From positions 13,988,346 to 14,052,345 of the forward strand of contig OW203740.1 of NCBI GenBank assembly GCA_934045075.1: DNA of 64,000 bases. Direction: 5' to 3'. How positions within the stretch are numbered: position 1 is the first letter of the stretch; the number at the start of each line of letters is the position of its first letter. This document shows, piece after piece, positions 51,570-62,765 of the stretch. This DNA comes from Yponomeuta sedellus. Taxonomy: Eukaryota > Arthropoda > Insecta > Lepidoptera > Yponomeutidae. The translations under genes and the position numbers were made by a program. A model generated the notes under the pieces. It was given only the letters and a program-made list of their open reading frames with translations, had not been told where the DNA came from and did not search any database.

Positions 51570-52105
51570 TTTTTTAGGGTTCCGTACCTCAAAAGGAAAA
51601 AACGGAACCCTTATAGGATCACTTTGTTGTCCGTCTGTCCGTCCATCCGTCCGTCTGTCAAGACCCTTTTTCTCAGGAACGCGTGGAGGTATGAAGCTGA
51701 AATTTATATCAATTACTCAAGTCTACTGTCCCTTAAAGCTGTGAAAAAATCAAACTTCTAAGCCAACGCAATCAAAAGATACAGCCGTTTATGCAGCAAA
51801 TTTTCGACACTTGCAAGGGAATCAAAACCTACAGGGTGCTTCCCGTGAACTCAGAATCTTGAAATTTGGTACGAAGCAACGTCTTATAACATAGATAAAG
51901 GAAAAATTACGAAAACCATAAATTTTTAGTTACATCTCATAATATATTTTTTTTTAATAATTTTAAACTTACTACCCATTTCCTCATAAACGCGTAGAGG
52001 TATTAAATTGAAATTCATACCAAATACTCAGGTCTATAATACAGGTTTGTACGGAACCCTCGGTGCGCGAGTCTGACTCGCACTTGGCCGGTTTTTTCAT
52101 ATATT
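51570..52105 (-). repeat. Dispersed repeat F, best copy
   Basis: One end 'ttttagggttccgtacctca' with a CCGT microsatellite, the other 'cggaaccctcggtgcgcgag' and 'actcgcacttggccgg'. The internal 'ggaacgcgtggaggtatgaa' motif recurs at about 51987. About 530 bp. Confidence 0.7.
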
Positions 52106-52234
52106 ACACAGATCTCGTTAGCCCTATACTAAGTACAACTAAATGACTTGTGTTATAGGTGCTAACTCGAAGATAGATTTAATACAATAAATACATAGAT
52201 CCAAGACCCGAGACAAACTACAAAAGTTCGTTTC

Positions 52235-52320
52235 GTAGTTTGACCCGACCGGGGATCGAACCCGAGACCTTCGGTTTTACAGTCAACGTGCCGTTGGTCT
52301 AGCGGTGTCACGTCTGATTA
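52235..52320 (-). repeat. tRNA-like sequence, probably SINE head
   Basis: The - strand carries 'ctagaccaacggcacg' and 'gaaggtctcgggttcgatcc', resembling A and B boxes. No full cloverleaf. Confidence 0.4.
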
Positions 52321-52591
52321 ACATGGGTTCGATTTTCATTTATTTATAAGAGATTCCCATAAAACCGTACTAAGGTTATTATTTACTAACGACATGGCGT
52401 ATCGCAATTAAATTTTACCGATTTGCTAAGAGGTTACAAATCGAGGTTGGATTGTGCTTGTCATTGGAAATAAGCTTATCAAAATGAAATCATAGTATTG
52501 TGAATGATCTCTATGGAAAGTCTTATGTGGCTCCTATTTTGTTTTATTCCGCTATTATCAGTTGAAAGCATGAAAAAACCACTATTTATAT

Positions 52592-52770
52592 TCTTTTTAA
52601 TGCACTAACCCGTGCTAAGGACAATTTTAAAAACCTATTTAGAGGCCAAAAATTCTACCCATGCCGGTACTCGAACCCGCGACCTCTGGCTAACCGTGCC
52701 AGCGCTTTTCCAACTGAGCTAATGGGCGACTCACCGACATCAGTGAAATTTCGAACCTCTTTACAAAAAC
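52592..52770 (-). repeat. tRNA-like SINE family A
   Basis: Reverse-oriented tail ('aatgcactaacccgtgctaa'), core ('gccggtactcgaacccgcga' to 'gagctaatgggcgactca') and upstream body ('tcagtgaaatttcgaacctc'). Confidence 0.8.
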
Positions 52771-52912
52771 GGCTGCCGTCGACAGATGGCAGTCGTTAAG
52801 CCAAGTCAAAGCCTTAGGGCGGTTTGAAAACTTCTGACAATAAGACCAGCCACTAGTTTTGCAAGCCTCCACCAATCCGGATTTGGTCCCCGTGGTGGAG
52901 TATGTCCTATAA
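52771..52912 (+). repeat. 5S-rRNA-type SINE, central part, second subfamily
   Basis: 'ggctgccgtcgacagatggc' to 'cccgtggtggagtatg'. It preserves the empty-site version (AAGCCTTAGGGCGG) of the position where the 694-bp transposon sits at 24202. Confidence 0.75.
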
Positions 52913-52995
52913 TGTGTTGATTATGTTATTAAACGTTGGTAAACTAATTTTGTAAGGAAAAGGCCTTGTGAGACTCCTTTTTAATTTGACTTAAC

Positions 52996-53125
52996 TAAAA
53001 TCCGTGAGTCGTGAAGGAAAACATCGCAAGGAAACCTGACCGTCGTAGGTATACAAAAACTTCAGCGCTTTTGGGAGGCCTTTGCCCAGCAGTGGGCACA
53101 GTCGAGGCTTCATAAAAAAACGATC
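52996..53125 (+). repeat. SINE family B body joined to an RTE-like tail
   Basis: 'gtgaaggaaaacatcgcaag' followed within 60 bp by 'gaggcctttgcccagcagtg' and an A-run. This shows that family B SINEs share their 3' end with an RTE-type LINE, the usual basis for borrowing LINE enzymes. Confidence 0.65.
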
Positions 53126-53594
53126 CTAAGCCAGCGGCCACACAGAAAGGGCGCGGTAAAGACGCACAAAAGACTTTTCATACAAAATGTACTGAAGCGA
53201 CAGGACGAAGCCCACACTGAAGAGACAGGCGAGTGCGTGAAACACGTTCAGACTTTTTCATTTCTTATACTCGGAAAGTAGTGTTGTTTTGATCTGATTA
53301 TTGGGTGGAAAATGCTGCTTCCCTGCATAGAGAGGGAAAAACTCATTCAAATTACTTCCAACCTAAGGGCCGGAATGAACTTTAAAAATAGAACTACTGT
53401 CATCTGTGAAGAGTTTCATGTAAAAAAACCTAATTAAAGAAATGTTGCGGCGATGTGAGTTTCTAAGCAGCCAGTATGAAGTTAGCGCAACAATAACGCG
53501 GTGAGTTGCATATTTAAAATTTGAAAAGTCGACATAAATTGGGGGGATACTAATCTGTTATATGTGATATATGTGTGTGTTATATGTGTTATAT

Positions 53595-53775
53595 TAGCGG
53601 TGGTAGCTCAGTGGGTAGAACCATAGACTGGCAAGCGAGAGCCCCAGGTTCGATCCCGAGTGCGGGCATGTACCCATGACTTTGTTTAATTTCAAAGTTA
53701 CGTACATTTGCGAATTTGCAGTCGCAATACCACACGCTAACTGTGAAGGAAAACATCGTGAGGAAACCCGCGGCT
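53595..53775 (+). repeat. tRNA-derived SINE, family B
   Basis: Head 'gcggtggtagctcagtgggt' to 'caggttcgatcccgagtgcg', body 'ttacgtacatttgcgaattt' and 'gtgaaggaaaacatcgtgag'. The best-preserved A box of the family. Confidence 0.85.
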
Positions 53776-55290
53776 TGGTTGGCTCTGCACGTATTGACTA
53801 GTCTTTCCTGTGGGCTAGGCCGACTAAGCTGTCAGGATGGTATAGGTGCTGGGCAAGCCTACACCATCTATAAAACCATGACCCAGGCACTACAGCGTCG
53901 GAGTGGTCCCTTCACCCATCTAGTGTGAGTGAAGATACCACTGGACGCTGTATAAATCATCTCATTAAGTAGATGCAAAAAGGCCAATATTATATGTGAT
54001 GGAATTAAAAAAGGTACCTAGGTAATTATCTTTTATGCTAAGATTTGAATATTAAAAATGAGTTTTTATTTTCCTCATATTCGAAATGAAAAGTAGAGTG
54101 CTTAACACGGGTAAAAGAATCAATACTCAGATTATAGTCGTCTAAATACCTCGGGAATTGATTCTTTCCACCCTCGGTTAACAATCTACTATTCCGTGCG
54201 CCCCTCCCACGTCCCTGACTAAGTCACATCACATCCACGAGGAACGAAAACGACTCAGTCCTTCTGTGTTATTATGTTTTGTGGCAATGTGAAATTGGTT
54301 GGCGTGTGTGGGTTGTGAGTGGTAATACAAGTCACGTTATTGACACCAATTGCTTGGGACCGAATTATCTATTGCCCGTTTCCGTCACATTTTACCAGAC
54401 TGTTCTGCTGGGAATTCTGAACAGTGGTCTATAACTAAAAGTTAGCAAGGTCTATAACTGAAAATTAAATCCTCCTAGGTGGAGTTTTACATCCCGATTA
54501 CGTGGTACAGTCGACCACACATTGAGTTTTACGCTCCTGCACTCTATGCGGTTAAATTACTGGCGAGTTTGCAACTAAAACGTAAAGGTTATATGCCGTC
54601 GACTGTACAAAGAAGAAAAATAAGAGTTAGTTTTCATATCATCGCGCAGCTACATACTATAGCGCACTTCGCCCTTTTGCTTTTCTTTTGCCCTATAAAG
54701 GGTACCCTCCGGAGGACACGGGGGAGGGAGGTAGTGAATGCTCATGCATAACAGCACGGACCCGGATGTGCTGCCAATGTGGGACTAACAAGAAGTGCGC
54801 CTACCCACAAACACCACCTTTGGGGCTGGTTTTGGTCCTAAGGACCCCTAAACCCACATCGGGAGCCGCCCCACTCGAGGCCGAGGATTGCCACCGCTAA
54901 ATACCTAAGACGGCTTCATATGGATTCATAACAAGAAAGCTAACTCTTGAAGAAGCATATAATACGAACCTTCGAGATAGTTGGATATGATTGCTAATGT
55001 GAATGATATGACAAACTCTTTAGATTCACGACTTGAAATACTGAAAAGATCGCGTTTCAGGTAAAGTAAAGACTTGTGTCGGGAAGGGACGGGACGAGAC
55101 GAGACGAGACTAGATAAGAAGTAACATAATACAAGAATGATACATGTTGCCATGGGGCATTCTACTCGTAAATACTTTAATATGGTGTACTATTCTATTC
55201 TACAAATATATTTATCGGCTGTTCCATATTAATGTTACTCACGGTTGACAGCTGATAATTTGTTAGCGTTTTCGAAATTTTGTTTGTTTG
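53776..55290. other. Intergenic DNA with a GC-rich patch
   Basis: 54680-54900 is GC-rich ('gggagccgccccactcgagg') and may be the 5' region of an unrecognised retroelement. Frames there show no known motif. GGGAC/GAGAC simple repeats lie at 55080-55110. Confidence 0.4.
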
Positions 55291-55291
55291 T

Positions 55292-55375
55292 TATTGCTGA
55301 GTAGAACGCCCCTATTGCTGAGTAGAACGCCGCTATTGCTCAGTAGAACGTCCTTTTTGCTAAGTAGAACACTCC
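55292..55375 (+). repeat. 21-bp minisatellite, 4 units
   Basis: Units begin at 55292, 55313, 55334 and 55355 with consensus TATTGCTGAGTAGAACGCCCC. Diversity rises toward the last unit. No frame of use. Confidence 0.9.
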
Positions 55376-55736
55376 AGTTTCGGAGATTTTGTCACCACCA
55401 TTTTGTCCCTGTGTAGAAAGTCCAAAAGAAGTTGATTTAAGTTAAGTGGAAAGAATTTCCCGAAACTGTGCAGCGACTAATGAATCTTAATGAAGTGGAA
55501 GAGGTTTCCATGTATCAATGGCAAACCTTGGTATCTGCTTACATCACCGAGATAAAGGCGTAAGTATATGCAGGCACAAAAAAATCATACTAGTCTGTGA
55601 GCTAATTATGCACACCAAATCCTGAGCGATTCCAATCGTCTAACTGTCAATACTAATTACACAGTTAGACCGACTACCCGTCTCTAATTTCTTTCTTGTC
55701 TCCGTCTTTGGTTGCCTGGAAGAAATTACTATTAGT

Positions 55737-55825
55737 AATAAGGCCGACAATTGTACCATAATTTTATATAATTTCTGTCGTTGTAATTTCTGTGTACAAT
55801 AAAGAATATTCTATCTATCTATCTT
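55737..55825 (+). repeat. Retroelement 3' end with TATC tail
   Basis: 'aataaggccgacaattgtac' to 'acaataaagaatattctatc' with TATCTATC, matching 33670-33778. The parent element was not identified. Confidence 0.5.
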
Positions 55826-56730
55826 AGACCATTAGAATCGTTCAGGATTAGCTAGGAAGAAATATTTGAGCAGACTTGTTAATTAACATACTTTCCGACA
55901 TAGTAGTTTGGTAAAATTATACCAAAGCGTTATATTATTACAACTCATCACTACCTGTCAAAAATCTTCCAGATCCACAAACACAATTAAAATCACAGAA
56001 CATAAAAAAAGAGTAGAAGTAGCGACATGACACATTAGTACGAAAACCAGTGTAACCAAACTGATACACATAAACCAAACGCACACTACGAATGCCAAGC
56101 TGCCATTGGTAAATAAAGTCAATGCCGAAAAGGTGTACATCATATAAGTTTCAAGTAAAATATGCACCTTTTCATAATGTTAACAATGATCAAAGTCAAA
56201 TGCCAACGATGAAATTAAGGTTGACATTTTGTAGTAACGCTACTCTACACTAGATGGAACTATCACCGCGTTGGGCCGAAAAGAACTTTTACCTAGTAAG
56301 ACATAAAGTTCAAAATTGAAAAACAAGTTCATTCTCAGTTTGGGATGGGACAATGCGAGTTCTAGTTTGTCGATAGGGAGAACGTATCGACAAATTATAC
56401 AAACAGTTTTAACACATTAACGGCCGAATACGAATACTGGTACTCAGTATTTTTAGCTATTTATTTTTTGCCTGCGGGTTGACTGGTTGAAAATGCATCT
56501 TTTTTACATTATCTTTTGTGCAATAAAGAATTAATACTAATAGGGTGGATAGATGCACAAATAAAACAATTTGGTAGATAGTATTTTCTAATGTGGTAGA
56601 ATTCATAATATTTTAAAATGTTCTCTTATTAAAACTAGCTCTAACCCGCTGCTTCGCCGGCGTTAGAAATTATAACACGGGAAATATTATTCAACGACTC
56701 AATTCAGATCTTTGTCTATCTGTGCGCCAT

Positions 56731-58252
56731 GTTTCTTTTTTTTTTTTTACTTTATTGTGGCAACAAACAGTCATAATTACAGAAAATGTTTCTAAATACA
56801 ATATTTTATACTTACTAACAGACCTTATAGTGCCGAAATATGTTAATATGATAATTACAATTTTGAATTTGAGGTTATCGTTTCTAACAAGCGTTTTAAT
56901 TCACAAATAAATCACAATTATTAATAAATTATTGGAAAATATTCCTGTACTTATTCTAATTTGTAACTATAGCTTTTTCTCTTGAGATTTTAGCCTTAAA
57001 TACGTTTAAGGAGTCATGAAAATTATCAATATCTGAGAAGTTCTTATTATACATATTTAATGCACGGTAAATAAATGAGTTGCGGGTGTAATTCCTGTTC
57101 AAGCAGGGTGGAGCGAAGACGTGTTTCCAATGTGACGGACGAACGGGTAGGCGTCTACGAGTTACGAAAGAAATTTTTGATAGTAGGTATGGAGAATCGA
57201 GTATAGAATTGATTATTTTAAATAAGAAAGTCATATCAATGTGTGTGCGTCGACTGCTGAGATTGGGTATATTATAGAATTCGAGAGACTGTTCATAAGT
57301 ACAGTTTGGACGCTGATTTCTATAATTTAAAGATTTAATAAATTTCCTTTGCACTCTTTCGATCCTGTTTATTAGGGATTAGGTATAATTAGGGTTCCAA
57401 ACTACGCAAGCAAATTCCAATATAGACCTCACAAATGAAAAGTATAATATTCTTAAGGTTGAAGAATTTCTGAACGGTGTGGTTATTCTTAATATAAAGC
57501 CTAGACTCCTGAAAGCCCTTTGTACTATTGAGTCTATATGCATATTGAAAGATAACTGGCTATCCATGAGTAAACCTAGATCTCTTATATTAGTTACACG
57601 TATAAGTTCTCTATTGAAAAGGGTGTACCTGTAAATTATAGGGTTTTTTTTCCGAGTATATGTGATCACTTTGCATTTATCAAGATTGAGAAATAGTTGG
57701 TTACGGGAACAATAGTGTGTAAGTGCAACCAGGTCAGATTGCATACCGATACAGTCGTTAGTGTTTTTTATAATTTTATATATCTTAGTGTCGTCTGCAT
57801 ATAATAAATGTTCTGTAAATTGAGTGTGACTGCTTATATCATTTAAATAAATGGTGAATAATAATGGTCCTAAATGGGATCGCTGAGGCACTCCTGAGGG
57901 TATGTTCAAGAAATTAGAACAATAACCCTTCAGAAAAGTGGCTTGACTACGATTCTGTATATAAGATTCAATCCAGCGTAAGAGATTGCCGTGCACACCG
58001 GCCCTAAGTAGCTTATGTATTAAGAGATCATGATTAATTTTATCGAATGCTTTCGAAAAGTCGGTGTACACGTCGTCAACTTGGTGGTTTTTATCCATGG
58101 AACACAGTAAGAAATCGGTAAAAGTGACCATATTGGTGTCAACACTACGAAATTTAACGAAACCATGTTGGTTAACTGAAATTGTTTTATGTACAATAGC
58201 GGATAATTGAGAAGACACAATTTTTTCAAATATCTTTGAGATAAAATCAAAT
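56731..58252 (-). mobile_element. Non-LTR retrotransposon, 5'-truncated, one nonsense codon
   Basis: The - strand reads SKIFEKIVSSQL, DDVYTDFSKAFDKINHDLL (motif A), GVPQRSHLGPLLFTIYLND, YADDTKIY (motif C), and a C-terminal region to the stop at 56956. 3' UTR, AATAAA and an oligo-A run (T-run at 56732-56746) complete the 3' end. The 5' end is cut just before RT motif A. The only in-frame stop is TAA at 57379-57381. Jockey-like by its oligo-A tail, but the assignment is tentative. Confidence 0.85.
56956..58250 (-). pseudogene. RT gene of the LINE at 56731-58252
   Basis: One continuous frame apart from TAA at 57379-57381, which falls inside the VVWNPNYT*SLINRIERVQ block where most relatives continue uninterrupted. 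The YADD catalytic box is intact. The loop motif has PQRS in place of PQGS, a Gly-to-Arg change that would damage the enzyme. Confidence 0.8.
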
Positions 58253-58336
58253 ATTAATAATCAAATATTAGATGTTTCATACGTAATACTAATTACAATT
58301 GCTAATATAATTTCATTTATACGCAAGAGTCTAACC

Positions 58337-58757
58337 TGGAAGTGAAGCACATTTTTTCTGGTATTGCTGCATCACATAAGTGCCACCTTCCACCTTTTTT
58401 AGTTATTATGAAGTGTTCATGAAAATGCTCTGAATATATTGTGCTCATCTTCATTGCGAACCAATTTAGCCTTCTTATCGCTGCCTTCCATTTTAATTTC
58501 GTATTCGGTTTCCTGTGGAAAACTAAACGAAAACTCGCTTCCCAATTTTTTTGATTCCGAGAGTGTTGTTTTATCATTGCCTCGGTTTGCTGTTTACAAG
58601 GGGGTTGAAGTATTAAGGGTAAATAGCAGAATAATAAAAAACCATAAAACAAATAACATAACAAAACAAAAATCTGATGCTCGCCAAGAGAACAACCACT
58701 TGAACAGGTAAACAATACAATAAGTAATTTACTTAATGTTTTGAACTGAAGTAACAA
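58337..58757 (-). pseudogene. THAP-domain gene fragment
   Basis: The - strand frame contains FRLVFHRKPNTKLKWKAAIRR, then LNWFAMKMSTIYSEHFHEHF and GGRWHLCDAAIPEK. This matches the middle and end of a THAP zinc domain: FHRFP-like motif, invariant Trp in KWKAAIRR, NW, and a C-x2-H in which Cys has become Tyr (STIYSEHF). AIPEK sits where AVPxL is usual. A donor GTTAGA follows at about 58332, suggesting an exon border. The N-terminal C-x2-C is not convincing. The loss of the zinc-binding Cys argues for decay. The LINE at 56731 lies just downstream, in what would be the intron. Confidence 0.5.
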
Positions 58758-58759
58758 AA

Positions 58760-60080
58760 ACCATACGAGTCATTTTGGATAACCTCACTTTACATCTCGG
58801 TTGGAATATTTAAAAATGTAAGATTAAAATTACTTTGATAGTTTCTTAAATATTTCAGTCCCTGATAAACTGGTGAAGAAAAACTATATCGCGATCTACC
58901 TGTGCTCATGTCTTGTATGTGCTCATGTCATGTCTTGTATGAAAAGTAATGTATGAGCTCCAATGACAGTTTTCACACACACAACGACCAGCCGGCGACC
59001 GGAGCTAATACATTACTACTTTACCCGGCCCGGCGACCGGACGGAGACCGGGTGCATATGAAAAGGCACTTAGGAAGTAGGTATAAAATAACAATAATTA
59101 TTTTACCTACTTAGACGAAATGGAATTTATAATACCTAAGTACCGTTAAGTATGTATGTTGTATGACTACTAAGTCATAGACAATTAATTATCGATAGAT
59201 TTTTATCATGTGTGCCCCCATCCGTAATTGAGTAGAATTCAAATTTTGACAGAAATTTCTAGAGAATGTACACTTTCTTCGATGAAAATTTAACTTTACT
59301 AACCAGTAAATAAAGGTGGTTTCACATTGTCATTTTCGGATTGGTTTCCGTGTTCATTTCATTACAAATTTAATTAAAAATACAATGAAATACGTCTTAC
59401 AGATGAAATGTTACGGCATGATCGGTATATTTTAGTCCCCAACTTTTATTTTTGCTCTCTAACACAGCGTAACAAGGCATTTTAATAAAGTTTTCACCAT
59501 TTTTTCTTTACTAGAAGCGCACAGCAACTGAAGTCAACAAAACTGTTACCGACTACGCATAGGCAATACATTGCTAATGTGAGGCACGCGGGCACCGCCC
59601 ACTTACGACTTCTACTCTTTTTTTATGTTCTGTGATTAAAATGGTGCTCCAGCGCGCCCAATTACTCTGTGGCTAGAGTAGCCACAGCACAAAGTAGTTG
59701 GGAATAGTAGTGCAGCCTGAGTAGTGCAATGACGTTAGTCGCGCGATGTCGTTAATTGGCGTTTCAATGAGCAGAACTCCGTTCTCATTTGATCTCGGAT
59801 CACATTGGAATTTTTGGTGAAATGCGTTTTGGAGCTGTAACGTCAGTTAAGGCTGCAATCCAAAATACAATAAATTGATCTAAGTTTCCGACTTTGGTGA
59901 AATCGGGGCTAACAATGTCAAAAGTCACGACTTGCCAGTATATTTACTGTCAAATTCTGACATTTTATTGCCACAAAACGCGTGACTCGTGCTATCGTAT
60001 TACCCACCCAAAGTCGCGCTTCATAAAATTATTATGACAATTCGATGCACATCGTTAATAATACGGGTTAAAGTATGAAA
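58760..60080. other. Intergenic DNA
   Basis: 58990-59060 has a short direct repeat of 'ccggcgaccgga'. No gene or RNA could be supported. Confidence 0.4.
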
Positions 60081-60810
60081 TTGCCGTTTTATTGCAATAG
60101 GTTCTTTGAATTGACATAGAATCTTCATGGTTTGAGGTTTTCGAATGAAACTTTTTTCAAATGGTTTCTATGATGTTCTTTTTTTAAAAAATGTGAAACA
60201 TTTGAATATCGACTTTCAATTGTTTTTGTTATTCAATTTAGACAAGAAAGATGGATACTGCAAAAATTCGAGTGATTTTTGAATACGAGTTCCGACGCGG
60301 AACTAACGCGGCAGAAACAGCCCGCAATATCAATGCTGCGTTTGGAGAGGGGTCTACTAATGAACGCACCGTGCGATTTTGGTTTAAACGCTTTCGTGAT
60401 GGAAATTTCGACTTAAAGAACGAGCCACGAGGAAGACCGCCCACACAGGTGAATAACGATGAATTAAGAGAGATAGTGGAAGCCGATCCTAGTCAAACTA
60501 CCCAGGAATTAGCGGCATGGTTTAACGGCATTAGTAGACCCCTCTCCAAACGCAGCATTGATATTGCGGGCTGTTTCTGCCACGTTAGTTCCGCGTCCGA
60601 ACTCGTATTCAAAAATCACTCGAATTTTCGCAGTATCCATTTTTCTTGTCTAAATTGAATAACAAAAGCAATTGAAAGTCGATATTCAAATGTTTCACAT
60701 TTTTTAAAAAAAGAACATCATAGAAACCATTTAAAAAAAGTTTCATTCGAAAACCTCAAACCATGAAGATTCTATGTCAATTCAAAGAACCTATTGCAAT
60801 AAAACGGCAA
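60081..60810. mobile_element. Fold-back mariner derivative (282-bp perfectly aligned arms)
   Basis: 60081-60362 is the 5' end of a mariner element. The same sequence, inverted, forms 60529-60810. Positions pair so that each pair of coordinates sums to 120,891 from end to end, with no net gap. The 166-bp centre continues the transposase frame on one side only. Outer ends: TTGCCGTTTTATTGCAATAG. On the right the repeat is followed by 'cccctaatata', so a full terminus may be TTAGGGGTTGCC next to a TA target. The left outer bases differ. Confidence 0.92.
60251..60529 (+). pseudogene. Mariner transposase N-terminus (truncated)
   Basis: From ATG at 60251: EYEFRRGTNAAETARNINAA, FGEGSTNERTVRFWFKRF, GNFDLKNEPRGRPP, then a second helix-turn-helix start (EIVEADPSQTTQELAAWF). 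This is the paired-type DNA-binding domain of a mariner transposase. The DDD catalytic region is absent: after about residue 92 the reading enters the inverted arm and meaningless residues follow to a stop at 60658. The DNA-binding domain alone could in principle act as a repressor, but no evidence of expression is visible. Confidence 0.85.
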
Positions 60811-61020
60811 CCCCTAATATATGGTTTAATAGTCTATGCAATGTACATAATTGTCAAAGTGAATCATAAATTGTAGTTCTATGAACGGGGCCCAGGGAGC
60901 CAATTCTCACTTCATTAGCAAATAATTCGTATACGACTCTTACGGCTTACGACTTGAATTCTACGTAAAAAGTTGAGCGACAGCAAAAATCTGTATTCTT
61001 GCCTGTATTCTTGCCATACT

Positions 61021-61425
61021 ACATTGAATTCGAGTGAGAAAATAACTGTCTGATGACTCTGTCGAGTTATTTTATCTTATTTTTATGCGACAAATGTCGA
61101 AGCCTTCGAATATTTTCTTCTTCTTCTTCTCTTTCAATCTATATTATGTAGTCCACTGCTGGACATAGCCCTCCCCCAATGAGCGCCATAGCGTCGTGTC
61201 TTTAGCTTGCCGCATCCAGCATCTGCCGGCAGTTTTTCGCAGATCGTCATCCCACCACCGGAGGGCACCCTAAGTACACTACGTTTGCCGAGTCACGGTC
61301 TCCACTTAAGAACACGTTTACTCCAACGTTTGTCGGTTAACGCGAGATATGGCCAGCCCACTGCCGCCCGATATTTTGCGTCTACGCTTTCAATTCGCAT
61401 GGGCGAGAATCGGCTCCCAGGTCTT
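61021..61425. repeat. Duplicated segment interrupted by an RTE 3' end
   Basis: 61021-61112 and 61371-61425 match 62395-62541, which is uninterrupted. The insert (about 61111-61370) has the RTE tail and ORF2 C-terminus in reverse orientation. ATATTTT stands at both borders. Confidence 0.85.
61111..61370 (-). mobile_element. RTE-type LINE 3' end with TSD
   Basis: TTCTTCTTC tail, 'gtccactgctggacatagcc' and the ORF2 C-terminal block, reaching further 5' than the copy at 6541. A 7-bp target duplication ATATTTT is supported by the empty paralogous site at 62490. Confidence 0.85.
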
Positions 61426-62043
61426 AGCAAAAATCAATCGGCATCGACCGACAGCCCAGTCGGTCGACCACACGTTGTTGCCAAAGAATTTATTTAATAC
61501 TCAGCTATATTTTTTTAAGAATCACAAACAAAGCGCGCGGCGACACGCACGCCCTCTACCTAGCACGCGATGCGACGCACGCCAATGAAGTAGATCGGAA
61601 TTTTCCAGAAGTTACAATGTGAGTAAAAAACGACCAAAAACTTGTGCGCGCGCAGTGTAGAGTTCCGTAGAAGTTGGGTTTTGTAAGCCACCTGCTTTAC
61701 AGAACTAACCACACACCTCAAAAGAGTTTGCTGAAATAGATTTCTGCTAATATAAGGTCGTCATGTACACTTTTTATTTTTGGTGCAAGTGGTGTTATAT
61801 AATGTATTTTATGTGTGCAATAAAATATAAAGTGTAACAATGTCATCAAAGTAAATTTAAATGTAACTTCTACGATGTTTTCCTTTTTTAAATCATCATT
61901 GTTAGTTATATGTTTGAAGCGCGAAGCATGAAGTCCATACATTTTTTTAATGACGTTGTATCTATAGGCGGGAATCTGTTATTGGCACTTAGTAACCTAT
62001 TGCTTCTACTAGCATAATTTTGTAAGCTGGTGATTCTCCAAAC
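61426..62043. other. Intergenic DNA, nothing recognised
   Basis: No supported gene. Short frames have no known motif. Confidence 0.4.
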
Positions 62044-62155
62044 TGTATAAATAAATAAATAAATAAATAAATAAACAAACAAACAAACAAACAAACAAAC
62101 AAACAAACAAACAAACAAATAAATAAACAAACAAAGAAACAAATAAATAAATAAG
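62044..62155. repeat. Microsatellite (AAAT)n/(AAAC)n
   Basis: AAAT units, then about 15 AAAC units, then mixed units. Confidence 0.95.
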
Positions 62156-62394
62156 TTGGTCAAATATTACTCAGTTACTAGTAAACTTAGCTGTATCGGT
62201 TTTAAATTTTAACATAGCTACAGTCCTGAATTTTTTTGGCCATTGTTAACAAACCGCTGCCAGAAATTTACCTCCGAACATCAGTCCAGCGAATTAGTGC
62301 CTAATTTTGTACACCAAATCCTGAAAAAATCCAGACGTTTGCGTAAGCTACTACGTAGTACGGAATTTGACAGCTAGCTGTTCTCTTATAGGAT

Positions 62395-62541
62395 TGCTAG
62401 ATTGAATTCGAATGACAAAATAAATGTCTAATGACTTTGTCGTTATCCTATCAATTTTTTTTGCGACAAGTGTTTTATTTTAGCCTTCGAATATTTTGCG
62501 TCTACGCTTTCAATCCGCATGTGCGAGAATCGGCTCCCAGG
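62395..62541. repeat. Second copy of the 61021-61425 segment (uninterrupted)
   Basis: 'ttgaattcgaatgacaaaat' to 'gcgagaatcggctcccagg'. It shows the pre-insertion state of the RTE target. Confidence 0.8.
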
Positions 62542-62611
62542 TTGACGTTCACGTGTACTTTTTCTAGCTAACCGATTCAGTGTCTTACTGCTGGGAAAAA
62601 ACCTCCTCTCT

Positions 62612-62765
62612 CCTCCTTTCCCAGAGAGGAGTGGAGAACTCTTACAGTGATGACATAACTTACAATGATGATTTAAAAAAGAAAAACTTCGTAAAAGTTT
62701 AATTTAAATTTACTTTGATGAAGTTGTTACACTTTATAATTTAGAGAGTTCTTCACTCCTCCCTG
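62612..62765. mobile_element. Inverted-repeat element, about 150 bp
   Basis: 'gagaggagtggagaactctt' at about 62622 pairs with 'agagttcttcactcctcc' at about 62746. Non-coding. Confidence 0.55.

Noticed and set aside
54479..54900. Two overlapping + strand frames of 70-90 codons
   Set aside because: No motif, no splice or start support. GC-rich patch of unknown origin.
61906..62163. Leu/Phe/Cys-rich membrane-like frame
   Set aside because: Translation of the AAAT/AAAC microsatellite.
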